Assembly: GCA_023429275.1 (NCBI GenBank)
Contig: JAEYWB010000843.1
Span: forward strand, 1-6,177
Direction of reading: 5' to 3'
DNA length: 6,177 nt
Origin: Planctomycetota bacterium
Lineage (GTDB): Bacteria; Planctomycetota; Planctomycetia; Planctomycetales; Planctomycetaceae
A program made the translations under genes and the position numbers. Within the stretch, counting starts at the first letter, position 1, and each line of letters opens with the position of its first letter. The notes below the pieces were generated by a model that searched no databases, was not told the DNA's origin, and worked only from the letters and a program-made list of their open reading frames with translations. This document shows positions 1 to 6,177 of the stretch, piece after piece.

Positions 1-1445
1 TGTCGCAAGAAAAGGCCCCCCCCATCCGACTTTCGGGCATGCACTGGCTGGTGTGCATCATCGCGTCGATCGGCTTCGCGTTCGACATCTATGAACTGCT
101 GATGCTGCCGCTGATCGTCAAGCCGGCGATCGCCGCCCTGCACCCCAATGTCGGCGAGCCCGCCCAGTGGCTTCCGGGGGGAGAGCTCTACGTCCAGTGG
201 GCACGGACCCTGTTCTTCGTCCCGGCGATCGCGGGAGGGGTGTTCGGCCTGCTCGGCGGATACCTCACCGACCGCCTCGGCCGCCGGTTCGTCCTGACCT
301 GGAGCATCCTGCTGTACGCCTTCGGAGCGTGTGCGGCGGGCTTCTCGACCAACCTCTACCAGCTGCTGCTGTTCCGCTGCCTGGTGTTCATCGGCGTCTG
401 CGTCGAGTTCGTCGCCGCGGTCGCCTGGCTCGCGGAGCTCTTTCCGAACCCCGAGCAGCGGGAAAAGGTTCTCGGCTACACGCAGGCGTTCTCGTCGATC
501 GGCGGGGTGCTGGTTGCACTCTCCGCGAACGTCGCTGCGACATTTGCCATGTCGTTCCCGGCGATCCACGGCGGACATGAAGCCTGGCGGTACACCCTCA
601 TCTCCGGCCTGATCCCGGCGATCCCGCTCATTCTCATCCGCCCGTTCCTTCCGGAATCCCCCGCCTGGCAGAAGAAACGGGAGGAAGGAACGCTCAAGCG
701 GCCGAGCATCGGCCAGCTGTTCGCCCCGGAACTGCGGAAGACAACGATCATCACGACGCTCTGCTTCGCGACGACCTTCGGCCTCGCGTTCGGTGCCATC
801 CAGCAGAACCCGCAGATCCTCGCCGGGCATGTCGACGTGCTGAAGTCGGTCGAAACCGCCCAGGCCGCCGCGAAGGAGAAGGCGACAAGCGAGAAGCCCT
901 ACACGCCGAAGGACGCGGGCATCATCAAGGGGAACACGACCGACAAGATCGCCTCCGGGGTCCAGGGCTGGCAGGAAGTCGGCGGACTCGTCGGCCGGCT
1001 CCTCCTGGCGGTCCTGGCGGTGCAGATCGTCAGCCGCCGGACCCTCTTCCGCGTCTTCCAGATCCCGAGCCTGATCTTCGTTCCGCTCCTTTACTGGTGG
1101 CTGTCGAACAACATCAGGACGGAAGGCTCCCTCGAGCTCTTCAAGTACGCGATCTTCGTGGCCGGCATCCTCGTCGTCGGCCAGATGAGCTTCTGGGGGA
1201 ACTACATTCCCCTCGTCTTCCCGGTCCATCTCCGCGGCACGGGCGAAAGCTTCGCCGCGAACATCGGAGGACGCGTCCTCGGCACCGCGGCGGCCTGGAT
1301 CACACTGACGCTTTCGGCCGCCAAGCCGCCGGTCCCGGGGAAGATCGCCCTGATGTCGGCGATCGTCGCCGGATCGTATGCACTCGTCGGTGCGATCCTC
1401 ACGCAGTTCCTCCCGGAACCCGCGCCGGAAGATCACATTTCGTAG
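1..1445 (+). CDS. MFS transporter, 5' end cut by about one base
   Basis: This encodes a polytopic inner-membrane transporter of the major facilitator superfamily. Numbering from the ATG at 39, the first half has the family motif A between TM2 and TM3, GGYLTDRLGRR (residues 73-83). PESPAW (205-210) ends the first half, resembling the PESPRWL motif of sugar and organic-acid porters. RGTGESFAANIGGR (399-412) lies at TM11. About twelve hydrophobic segments are visible. The reading frame stays open upstream of 39 to the edge, and bases 1-2 are TG followed by codons for SQEKAPPIRLSG. The true start is therefore probably an NTG codon whose first base lies just outside the window, giving about 481 residues. 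The ATG at 39 would start inside the run-up to TM1 and is less likely. The loop between TM7 and TM8 (about 256-312) is unusually long, polar and lysine/alanine-rich. metW follows after 24 bases, which suggests co-transcription. The substrate cannot be inferred. Confidence 0.9.
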   Translation, partial: SQEKAPPIRLSGMHWLVCIIASIGFAFDIYELLMLPLIVKPAIAALHPNVGEPAQWLPGGELYVQWARTLFFVPAIAGGVFGLLGGYLTDRLGRRFVLTWSILLYAFGACAAGFSTNLYQLLLFRCLVFIGVCVEFVAAVAWLAELFPNPEQREKVLGYTQAFSSIGGVLVALSANVAATFAMSFPAIHGGHEAWRYTLISGLIPAIPLILIRPFLPESPAWQKKREEGTLKRPSIGQLFAPELRKTTIITTLCFATTFGLAFGAIQQNPQILAGHVDVLKSVETAQAAAKEKATSEKPYTPKDAGIIKGNTTDKIASGVQGWQEVGGLVGRLLLAVLAVQIVSRRTLFRVFQIPSLIFVPLLYWWLSNNIRTEGSLELFKYAIFVAGILVVGQMSFWGNYIPLVFPVHLRGTGESFAANIGGRVLGTAAAWITLTLSAAKPPVPGKIALMSAIVAGSYALVGAILTQFLPEPAPEDHIS

Positions 1446-1469
1446 CCTCGCTGGAGACCTGAGCCTCTG

Positions 1470-2099
1470 ATGTCCAAGCGGATCGCCTTCGCCGACTCCT
1501 GTGCCACGGTCGCCGATGATGTCATCATCGGCCAGATCGAGCCGGGGACGCGCGTCGTCGACCTCGGCTGCGGCGACGGCCGGCTGCTGTCGCAGATCCG
1601 CGACCAGCTCGGGTGCGACATCCTCGGCGTCGAGCGCGATCACCTCGCATTCCTGCAGGCGATCGCCCGCGGCGTCCCGATGCTCAAGGGAGACCTCAAC
1701 CGCGGGCTCCACGAGATCCCCGCGGGGAGCTTCGACTTCGCGGTCCTCAGCCAGACTCTCCAGCAGGTGAGCCGGCCGCTCGAGGTGCTCGACGAGATCC
1801 TGCGGATCGCCCGCCGGGCCCTGATCGTCGTCCCCAACTTCGGTCACTGGCGGGTCCGGCTGCAGGTTGCGATGCGAGGGCGGGCGCCGGTGACCGACTC
1901 GCTCCCTTACGAGTGGTACGAGTCGCCGAACGTCCACTTCCTGACGATGCTCGACTTCCGCGACCTGGCCCGCCACGGGAACTTTCGGATCGTGAAAGAG
2001 CTCCCGATCATCGGGCGCCGCGCCGTCGAAAGGGCCTGGGCGGCCAATATCCGCGCGAACAGCGCGCTCTACATCCTGGAACGCGCTCACGGCGTGTAG
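1470..2099 (+). CDS. metW: Methionine biosynthesis protein MetW
   Basis: MetW is a small cytosolic protein with a class I SAM-dependent methyltransferase fold. In other bacteria it works with MetX in acylation of homoserine on the way to methionine; its own methyl acceptor is not established. The 209 residues match the usual family length. Motif I is VVDLGCGDG (29-37), followed by the acidic end of strand 2, GVERD (53-57). Family-specific blocks are KGDLNRGL (73-80), FDFAVLSQTLQQ (88-99), VPNFGHWRVR (121-130) and LPYEWYESPNVHFLT (145-159). These last blocks separate MetW from generic methyltransferases. The ATG at 1470 is preceded by GGAGA at 1453-1457, a rather long 12-base spacing. The start leaves about 28 residues before motif I, which is reasonable. 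The gene follows the transporter closely, but no metX is visible, so a partner would have to lie upstream or elsewhere. The family assignment is secure; the role in this organism is inferred. Confidence 0.93.
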   Translation: MSKRIAFADSCATVADDVIIGQIEPGTRVVDLGCGDGRLLSQIRDQLGCDILGVERDHLAFLQAIARGVPMLKGDLNRGLHEIPAGSFDFAVLSQTLQQVSRPLEVLDEILRIARRALIVVPNFGHWRVRLQVAMRGRAPVTDSLPYEWYESPNVHFLTMLDFRDLARHGNFRIVKELPIIGRRAVERAWAANIRANSALYILERAHGV

Positions 2100-2151
2100 G
2101 GAAGAATCGCTCCGAAGCCACTCGACCGCGCCCGGAGTGCGCTGCGGCGGC

Positions 2152-2180
2152 TTCAATGACCCACGGTGTTCTCCTATGAT
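2152..2180 (+). promoter_or_regulatory. Candidate sigma-70 promoter of the fusion gene
   Basis: TATGAT at 2175-2180 matches the -10 consensus TATAAT at five of six positions. It lies 17 bases after TTCAAT (2152-2157), a weak -35 with three of six matches. Transcription would begin near 2187 and leave a leader of about 77 bases. The position in the only sizeable gap between metW and the downstream gene supports the call, but it rests on pattern matching alone. Confidence 0.35.
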
Positions 2181-2248
2181 CGCGCCGGACCGGGGAGACC
2201 TCCTTCTCGCCCAATCCGGCTCTGCTCGCGCCGCTTCACGTTTCCGAT

Positions 2249-2256
2249 GGGAAGGG
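2249..2256 (+). promoter_or_regulatory. Ribosome binding site of the fusion gene
   Basis: GGGAAGGG ends seven bases before the ATG at 2264. No other in-frame ATG, GTG or TTG occurs between the upstream in-frame stop (TGA at 2177) and 2264, so this purine-rich site fixes the start. That start also places a hydrophobic signal sequence at the N-terminus. Confidence 0.6.
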
Positions 2257-2263
2257 TCTCGCG

Positions 2264-5200
2264 ATGTGTTCCGTTCAAGACAGCCGTGTCTTCACCACGG
2301 TCCTGACCGCCCTCCTGCTTCTGTCGACGCCAGTTCTTTCAGACGATCTTCTGCCCGTCCGCCTCCAGTGGCAGCAGGAAACCGCGGCGAAGAGCGGACG
2401 GTTCCAGCCCGCGACCCGGCAGGAGAGCTGGAAGCCGTCCGAGACGGCGATCATCGTCTGCGACGTCTGGGACTACCATCACTCGCTGAACGCCGTCCGC
2501 CGGCTCGCCGAGTTCGCTCCGCGGCTCGACGCCGTTCTCAAGAAGGCCCGGGCGAGCGGGGTGACGATCATTCACTCGCCGAGCGACTGCATGGCCGCCT
2601 ACGCGGACCACCCGGCGCGGGCCCGCGCAATCGCCACACCGCGCGGAGTGCGGCTGCCGCATGACATTGAACACTGGTGTTCACAGCTCCCGAGCGAGAA
2701 AAACGTCGTCTACCCGATCGATCAGTCGGACGGAGGGGACGACGACGACCCGGCCGAGCACGCCGAATGGGCGAAGAAGCTCGCGGACCTCGGACGGAAT
2801 CCCGGACTGCCATGGCAGCGGCAGTCGGACCTCATCACGATTGATTCCGAAAAGGACTACATCTCCGACAAGGGGGACGAGGTCTGGAACGTCCTGGAGA
2901 ACCGCGGGATCCGGAACGTCATCCTCACCGGCGTCCACGTCAACATGTGCGTCCTCGGCCGTCCGTTCGGCCTGCGGCAGATGGCCCGCAATGGCAAGAA
3001 CGTCGTCCTGATGCGGGACATGACCGACGCCATGTACAACCCGGGGCAGTGGCCGTACGTCAGCCACTTCACCGGCAATGACCTGGTCATTGACCACATC
3101 GAGCGGCACGTCTGCCCGACGATCACGAGCGACCAGATCCTCGGGGGCACGCCGTTCCGGTTCTCGAAGGACACGCGGCCGCACGTCGTCTGCCTGATCG
3201 CCGAAGAGGGATACGAGACCCACGACTCGCTGCCACGGTTTGCCACGGAATCGCTCGGCCAGGACTTTCGCGTGACGGTGCTCCACGGGGACGGGTCGAA
3301 TCCCGGCCCCATTCCTGGACTCTCGATACTTTCGTCCGCCGATCTCCTGCTCCTCAGCGTCCGGCGTCATCCGCTCACTCCCGCCGACATGGCCCTCCTC
3401 CGCGACTTCGTCCGCCGGGGAAAGCCGGTTGTCGGAATCCGGACCGCCAGCCATGCCTTCTCGCTCGCCGGAGGCGCGACACCGCCGGCCGGCCTCGAGG
3501 ATTGGCCGACATTCGACAAGGAGGTCTTCGGCGGGAACTACCATGGCGGGTATCCGGACGATCTCCCGGTTGCGTTGTCGATCTCGGAGGCGAACAGGGA
3601 AGCGAGAGACGCCCGGTCTGTTTCGAAGGAGGCAATTGAGACAGGGATATCGATTCTTCGCGATGTCGAGGAAGACGAGCTCTTCGAAGAACGCAGGCAC
3701 CTGTACAAGACCAGCCCCCTCGAGCGAGGGACGACCGTTCTTATTGAGGGAAACGTGGTCGGCCAGCCGCCGGAGCCGCTTGCCTGGACATTCCGCCGGT
3801 CCGACGGAGGACGATCGTTCTACGTCTCCCTCGGTGCGCGAAGTGACTTCGTTCATCGAAGTTTCCGCACGCTGCTTCTCGACGCAATTTCGTGGGCCGC
3901 CGGGCTGCCGGTTAAAACAAGGGCCTGGACCTGGAGCGAGAATCAACACTGGGACAGGCCGCATGACACCGCACCCAACCAGTGGGAACGTGTCTCCATT
4001 CCCCTTGTGAAGGGCGACCTCTCACCGATGATCGCCCTGCACTCTTCGCCCCCTCAGTGGTTCCGCTGCGTGGTGAGGATTCCCGGAACCTGGGTCGGAA
4101 CGGAGGCTCTCCCGCTGGAGATCGGAGCCGCAGTCGACGCCGGCAAGGTCGCGTGTTTCCTGAATGGTTCGGAGCTGAAGAAACTGGGCTCGCGTCGCGT
4201 CGGCCTCCCGCCCGATCTGGTCAATCGGGATGACCACAACCTGCTGGTCCTGCGCTTCTCTGATACGCGATACGTCCAGTTCCTCACCCCGGTTCTTCAC
4301 TCGTCGCGCGACTCCGGCAGAGCGGAGGAAAAGCTCGAACTCGTTGGTCCGTGGCAAATGAACTCCGGAAACTTCGACCCGCGCCGGAACGTCCCGCTCC
4401 CCGCCAAGTTCGCCTTCGGGGGTGACATCGTGAAGACGCCGGAAGATCCCCTCTGGGTCGCACGCCCCCTGACGAAGATCGGCGAGTTCACGCCGGGGAT
4501 CGAAGGCCCCGCCTGCGACAAGGAAGGGAACGTCTACGCAGTCAACTACGCCCGCGAAGGGACGATCGGCCGCGTCACACCCGACGGGCGAGGCGAGGTC
4601 TTCGTCGAGCTGCCGAAGGGGAGCGTCGGCAACGGGATCGTCTTCGACAAGGCGGGGGGGATGTTCGTCGCCGACTACACCGGCCACAACGTCCTCAAGA
4701 TCGATCCGGCGACGAAGAAGGTCACCGTGCACGCGCACGACGATGGAATGAGCCAGCCGAACGACATCGCGATCGCGGAGGATGGAACCCTCTACGCCAG
4801 CGACCCGAACTGGAAGGAGTCGACCGGACAGATCTGGCGGATCGACTCAAATGGGAAGACAACCCGCCTCGCCGCCGATCTCGGGACGATCAACGGGATC
4901 GAAATGAGCCCCGACGGCAAGACGCTCTACTGCAACGAGAGCGTCCAGCGGAACATCTGGGCGTTTCCGATCAAGGAGGACAAGACGCTCGGCGAGAAAC
5001 GCCTCGTCCGGAAGTTCGAGGACCACGGGTTCGACGGGATGCGGGCCGACGTCGACGGCAACCTGTACGTGACCCGCTACGGCAAGGGGACCGTCGTGAA
5101 GCTCAGCCCGGCTGGCGAGATCCTGCGGGAAATCGACGTCCTCGGCAAACAGCCGAGCAACCTCTGCTTCGGCGGGCCGGACGGGCGCACGGTTTACGTG

Positions 5201-5272
5201 ACGGAAGTGGAATCCACCCGCCTGGTTCAATTCCGAGTCGATCGGCCAGGACGGTCCTTCACCGCGCCGTAG
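2264..5272 (+). CDS. Exported isochorismatase / ThuA-like / SMP-30 multidomain protein
   Basis: This is a 1002-residue protein with several enzyme-like modules. Residues 9-26 are a hydrophobic signal sequence (TTVLTALLLLSTPVLS) with likely cleavage near 26 and no lipobox, so export to the periplasm or beyond is likely. Residues about 58-290 form an isochorismatase-like cysteine hydrolase: IIVCDVWD carries Asp67, SEKDY carries Lys197 and VNMCVLGRPFG carries Cys229. They match the family's Asp-Lys-Cys triad, and a long insert with a DDDD run (159-162) lies between. Residues about 307-549 are ThuA-like: GIRTASHAF (391-399), GGNYHGGYP (423-431), PLAWTF (505-510) and a LLLDAISWAAGLP end. Residues about 550-715 look like a beta-sandwich linker with CFLNG (631-635), similar to galactose-binding folds; this is the weakest assignment. 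Residues about 736-995 are SMP-30/gluconolactonase: EGP (Glu747), QPND (831-834), NGIEMSPDG (Asn877) and FDGM (Asp924) align with the metal and substrate positions of the family. The physiological substrate is unknown. Composition differs along the gene: third positions are nearly all G or C at both ends but about two thirds in the ThuA part. Confidence 0.9.
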   Translation: MCSVQDSRVFTTVLTALLLLSTPVLSDDLLPVRLQWQQETAAKSGRFQPATRQESWKPSETAIIVCDVWDYHHSLNAVRRLAEFAPRLDAVLKKARASGVTIIHSPSDCMAAYADHPARARAIATPRGVRLPHDIEHWCSQLPSEKNVVYPIDQSDGGDDDDPAEHAEWAKKLADLGRNPGLPWQRQSDLITIDSEKDYISDKGDEVWNVLENRGIRNVILTGVHVNMCVLGRPFGLRQMARNGKNVVLMRDMTDAMYNPGQWPYVSHFTGNDLVIDHIERHVCPTITSDQILGGTPFRFSKDTRPHVVCLIAEEGYETHDSLPRFATESLGQDFRVTVLHGDGSNPGPIPGLSILSSADLLLLSVRRHPLTPADMALLRDFVRRGKPVVGIRTASHAFSLAGGATPPAGLEDWPTFDKEVFGGNYHGGYPDDLPVALSISEANREARDARSVSKEAIETGISILRDVEEDELFEERRHLYKTSPLERGTTVLIEGNVVGQPPEPLAWTFRRSDGGRSFYVSLGARSDFVHRSFRTLLLDAISWAAGLPVKTRAWTWSENQHWDRPHDTAPNQWERVSIPLVKGDLSPMIALHSSPPQWFRCVVRIPGTWVGTEALPLEIGAAVDAGKVACFLNGSELKKLGSRRVGLPPDLVNRDDHNLLVLRFSDTRYVQFLTPVLHSSRDSGRAEEKLELVGPWQMNSGNFDPRRNVPLPAKFAFGGDIVKTPEDPLWVARPLTKIGEFTPGIEGPACDKEGNVYAVNYAREGTIGRVTPDGRGEVFVELPKGSVGNGIVFDKAGGMFVADYTGHNVLKIDPATKKVTVHAHDDGMSQPNDIAIAEDGTLYASDPNWKESTGQIWRIDSNGKTTRLAADLGTINGIEMSPDGKTLYCNESVQRNIWAFPIKEDKTLGEKRLVRKFEDHGFDGMRADVDGNLYVTRYGKGTVVKLSPAGEILREIDVLGKQPSNLCFGGPDGRTVYVTEVESTRLVQFRVDRPGRSFTAP

Positions 5273-5375
5273 CACGACCTTCCAAGGCAGTCCTTTGTAG
5301 GTGGCAAGCCGCAGTATCTGCTGAGGTTTTGAGTGCTGTGGCCTGTTCGTGTCTCTTTCGGCCCAAAGGGACATT

Positions 5376-5396
5376 CGTTCGACGGCTTGTCGAACG
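5376..5396. repeat. Perfect 8-bp hairpin
   Basis: CGTTCGAC (5376-5383) and GTCGAACG (5389-5396) are exact reverse complements around the five-base loop GGCTT. It lies 104 bases after the fusion gene's stop codon. No T tract follows directly, so it is not a canonical intrinsic terminator, though it could protect a 3' end or be part of a dispersed repeat. Confidence 0.6.
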
Positions 5397-5399
5397 GCC

Positions 5400-5424
5400 G
5401 GCCCTTCAGGCCTTCGCTATTTTT
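5400..5424 (+). terminator. Weak candidate terminator
   Basis: GGCC CTTCA GGCC (5400-5412) forms a four-base-pair stem with a five-base loop. TTCGCTA follows, then five T residues (5420-5424). The stem is short and the T tract is displaced by seven bases, so efficiency is doubtful. It could end transcripts of the fusion gene. The same 13-base core recurs at 5471-5483 and, inverted, at 5680-5692. Confidence 0.25.
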
Positions 5425-5437
5425 CTGTCGTGAATCA

Positions 5438-5456
5438 CCCGGCCCGTTGGGCCGGG
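5438..5456. repeat. Perfect 8-bp GC hairpin with 3-base loop
   Basis: CCCGGCCC (5438-5445) and GGGCCGGG (5449-5456) pair exactly around GTT. All eight pairs are G-C, making it the strongest small hairpin in the window. No T tract follows on either strand. It sits just left of the larger palindrome and may belong to the same repeat-type spacer. Confidence 0.6.
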
Positions 5457-5470
5457 CTGGATGAACGGAT

Positions 5471-5692
5471 GGCCTTTCAGGCCGTACCGCTGGGCGCCCG
5501 GTCCTCCCAACACCGGTCATGGGGCCAGTTCGAGTGCCCCAAGAAGGCAGCGCCGCCACGAAATAGGGCCTTCGTGTCTTGCGCACTCTTGAGTTGGACG
5601 GCCAGCCGATCGGGTGGAACCTTGGACGCCCTCACCTGGCCCTGGTTCGGTGTTGTTGCAATCGAACGCACAGCGGTACGGCCTGGAAGGCC
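5471..5692. repeat. 222-bp imperfect palindrome with 22-bp terminal inverted repeats
   Basis: The left end (5471-5492) and right end (5671-5692) are reverse complements at 21 of 22 positions. Further complementary blocks lie in nested order: CAACACCG (5508-5515) with CGGTGTTG (5648-5655), GGGCCAG (5522-5528) with CTGGCCC (5636-5642), and CCAAG (5539-5543) with CTTGG (5621-5625). The first two pairs share exactly one centre of symmetry and the last two are shifted by half a base. The whole is thus a decayed or RNA-type long hairpin, not just two chance ends. No transposase frame is inside. It could be a MITE-like or REP-like element, a bidirectional 3'-end structure, or a structured RNA. I cannot tell which. 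Confidence 0.6.
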
Positions 5693-5697
5693 GTGCC
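5675..5697 (+). repeat. Local 9-bp hairpin at the right end of the palindrome
   Basis: GGTACGGCC (5675-5683) and GGCCGTGCC (5689-5697) pair over nine positions around TGGAA, with one G-U pair if read as plus-strand RNA. In minus-strand RNA the same position would be a C-A mismatch. It begins 22 bases beyond the minus-strand stop codon at 5720 and competes with the long-range pairing of the 222-bp element. No T tract follows on the minus strand, so a role as terminator for that gene is only possible. Confidence 0.45.
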
Positions 5698-5719
5698 ACG
5701 GAGCGAGGGCGTCCGGAGG

Positions 5720-6177
5720 TTACTTGACGAGGACTTCGTCGAGGTTCATCAGCTCGTTGACCAGCATCGTCCAGGCGGCGAGTTCCGTTGCCGCGACCGA
5801 GCCGTCGGGCTTCGATTCGCCGACCGTGATCACCTTGCCCGCCTCCTCCGCGTGGTCCTTGTAATAGGCCAGCAGGGAATCGAGCGAGCTGCGGACGATG
5901 CCGAGTTCCTTCTCCCGCAGCGGCCTCGCGATGAGCCGCCGCGACACGAGGTCGAGACGAGCCTCGGGTGAAGTTGCGGAGGGATCCTTGAGAACTGACT
6001 CCGCCAGTCGGCGTGCGGCTTCGACGAACTGCTCGTCGTTGAGCGTCATGAGCGCCTGCAGCGGCGTGTTCGTCCGCTCGCGCCGCACCGTGCAGGTCTC
6101 CCGGCTCGGGGCGTTGAAGATGTCCATCTGCGCCGGCGGGGCGCTCCGCTTCCAGAAGGTGTAGAGACTGCGGCGGT
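5720..6177 (-). CDS. DUF1553 (PSD1) planctomycete protein, C-terminal part
   Basis: This is the last 151 codons of a gene that enters from the right edge; its stop codon TAA is at 5722-5720. The visible frame begins RRSLYTFWKRSAPPAQM. It continues through the block SRETCTVRRERTNTPLQAL and LNDEQFVEAARRLAESVL, and ends with AAWTMLVNELMNLDEVLVK. These blocks are characteristic of the C-terminus of DUF1553 (PSD1) proteins, which in planctomycetes usually carry an N-terminal cytochrome-c-like region and DUF1549, are commonly exported, and often stand beside DUF1501 genes. The molecular function of the family is not established. The internal ATG at 6127 is not the start, because the frame and the family similarity continue upstream of it. 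The gene converges on the fusion gene and so is on a separate transcript. The C-terminus looks complete. Confidence 0.92.
   Translation of the reverse strand, partial: RRSLYTFWKRSAPPAQMDIFNAPSRETCTVRRERTNTPLQALMTLNDEQFVEAARRLAESVLKDPSATSPEARLDLVSRRLIARPLREKELGIVRSSLDSLLAYYKDHAEEAGKVITVGESKPDGSVAATELAAWTMLVNELMNLDEVLVK

Larger units (their letters stand above)
5273..5719. other. Hairpin-rich spacer between convergent genes
   Basis: These 447 bases separate the stop codons of two convergent genes. I see no convincing coding sequence, tRNA or rRNA. Open frames run through on both strands, but their products are arginine-, proline- and serine-rich low-complexity translations and have no recognisable start context. 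The stretch contains several GC-rich hairpins and a 222-bp imperfect palindrome, listed separately. A pentathymidine tract lies at 5420-5424 after a short GGCC stem (5400-5412), a weak candidate for plus-strand termination. The first 100 bases (5273-5375) show only a very short stem, GCAG/CTGC at 5311-5321. Confidence 0.75.

Noticed and set aside
39..41. ATG at 39 as the true start of the transporter
   Set aside because: The frame is open to the window edge, and bases 1-2 (TG) fit a start codon just cut by the edge, with a plausible 13-residue cytoplasmic N-terminus before TM1.
2114..2154. Stem GAAGCC/GGCTTC with inner CACTC/GAGTG after metW as a terminator
   Set aside because: The stems are short and widely spaced, cannot both form fully, and no T tract follows; this is too weak to call.
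2681..3964. 427-codon open frame on the minus strand inside the fusion gene
   Set aside because: It is antisense to clear domain motifs of the plus-strand protein. Its translation is Arg/Val/Asp/Glu-rich without recognisable domains, as expected for a shadow frame in GC-rich DNA.
5227..5586. 119-codon minus-strand frame crossing the end of the fusion gene into the spacer
   Set aside because: It overlaps the conserved end of the propeller domain and runs through the hairpins. The product is low-complexity and Arg/Pro-rich, so it looks like translated repeat sequence.
5349..5864. 171-codon plus-strand frame through the spacer
   Set aside because: It runs through the palindrome and then antisense over the conserved DUF1553 C-terminus. 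No ribosome binding site or domain supports it.
6125..6127. ATG at 6127 (minus) as the start of a 135-residue protein
   Set aside because: Conserved DUF1553 sequence continues in the same frame upstream to the window edge, so this is an internal methionine.

Overview
The window looks like chromosomal DNA of a high-GC member of the Planctomycetota. The best evidence is the C-terminus of a DUF1553 (PSD1) protein on the minus strand, a family strongly associated with that phylum. A very large exported multidomain protein with isochorismatase-like, ThuA-like and SMP-30 modules, and a spacer rich in GGCC-capped hairpins, fit the same picture. All calls come from reading the sequence; no database search was run.

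Layout: (1) A major facilitator superfamily transporter fills 1-1445 on the plus strand. The window appears to begin at the second base of its start codon. (2) After 24 bases comes metW (1470-2099), a SAM-type methyltransferase-fold protein of methionine biosynthesis, probably on the same transcript. (3) A 164-base gap holds a plausible sigma-70 promoter (-10 TATGAT) and a purine-rich ribosome binding site. (4) A 1002-residue exported fusion protein occupies 2264-5272. It has a signal peptide, a cysteine hydrolase domain with an intact Asp-Lys-Cys triad, a ThuA-like domain, a beta-sandwich-like linker, and a C-terminal SMP-30/gluconolactonase propeller with its metal ligands in place. (5) A 447-base non-coding spacer (5273-5719) separates convergent genes. 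It contains perfect hairpins and a 222-bp imperfect palindrome bounded by 22-bp inverted repeats. (6) The last 151 codons of a DUF1553 protein run leftward from the right edge to 5720.

The transporter and MetW are probably housekeeping or nutrient functions. The substrate of the transporter cannot be told, and the usual MetW partner MetX is not in view. The fusion protein and the DUF1553 protein are typical of planctomycete secreted or envelope-associated proteomes, but they converge and so are not one operon. The two points most worth a second look are the multi-enzyme fusion, whose central part has clearly different codon composition from its two ends, and the palindromic element between the convergent genes.
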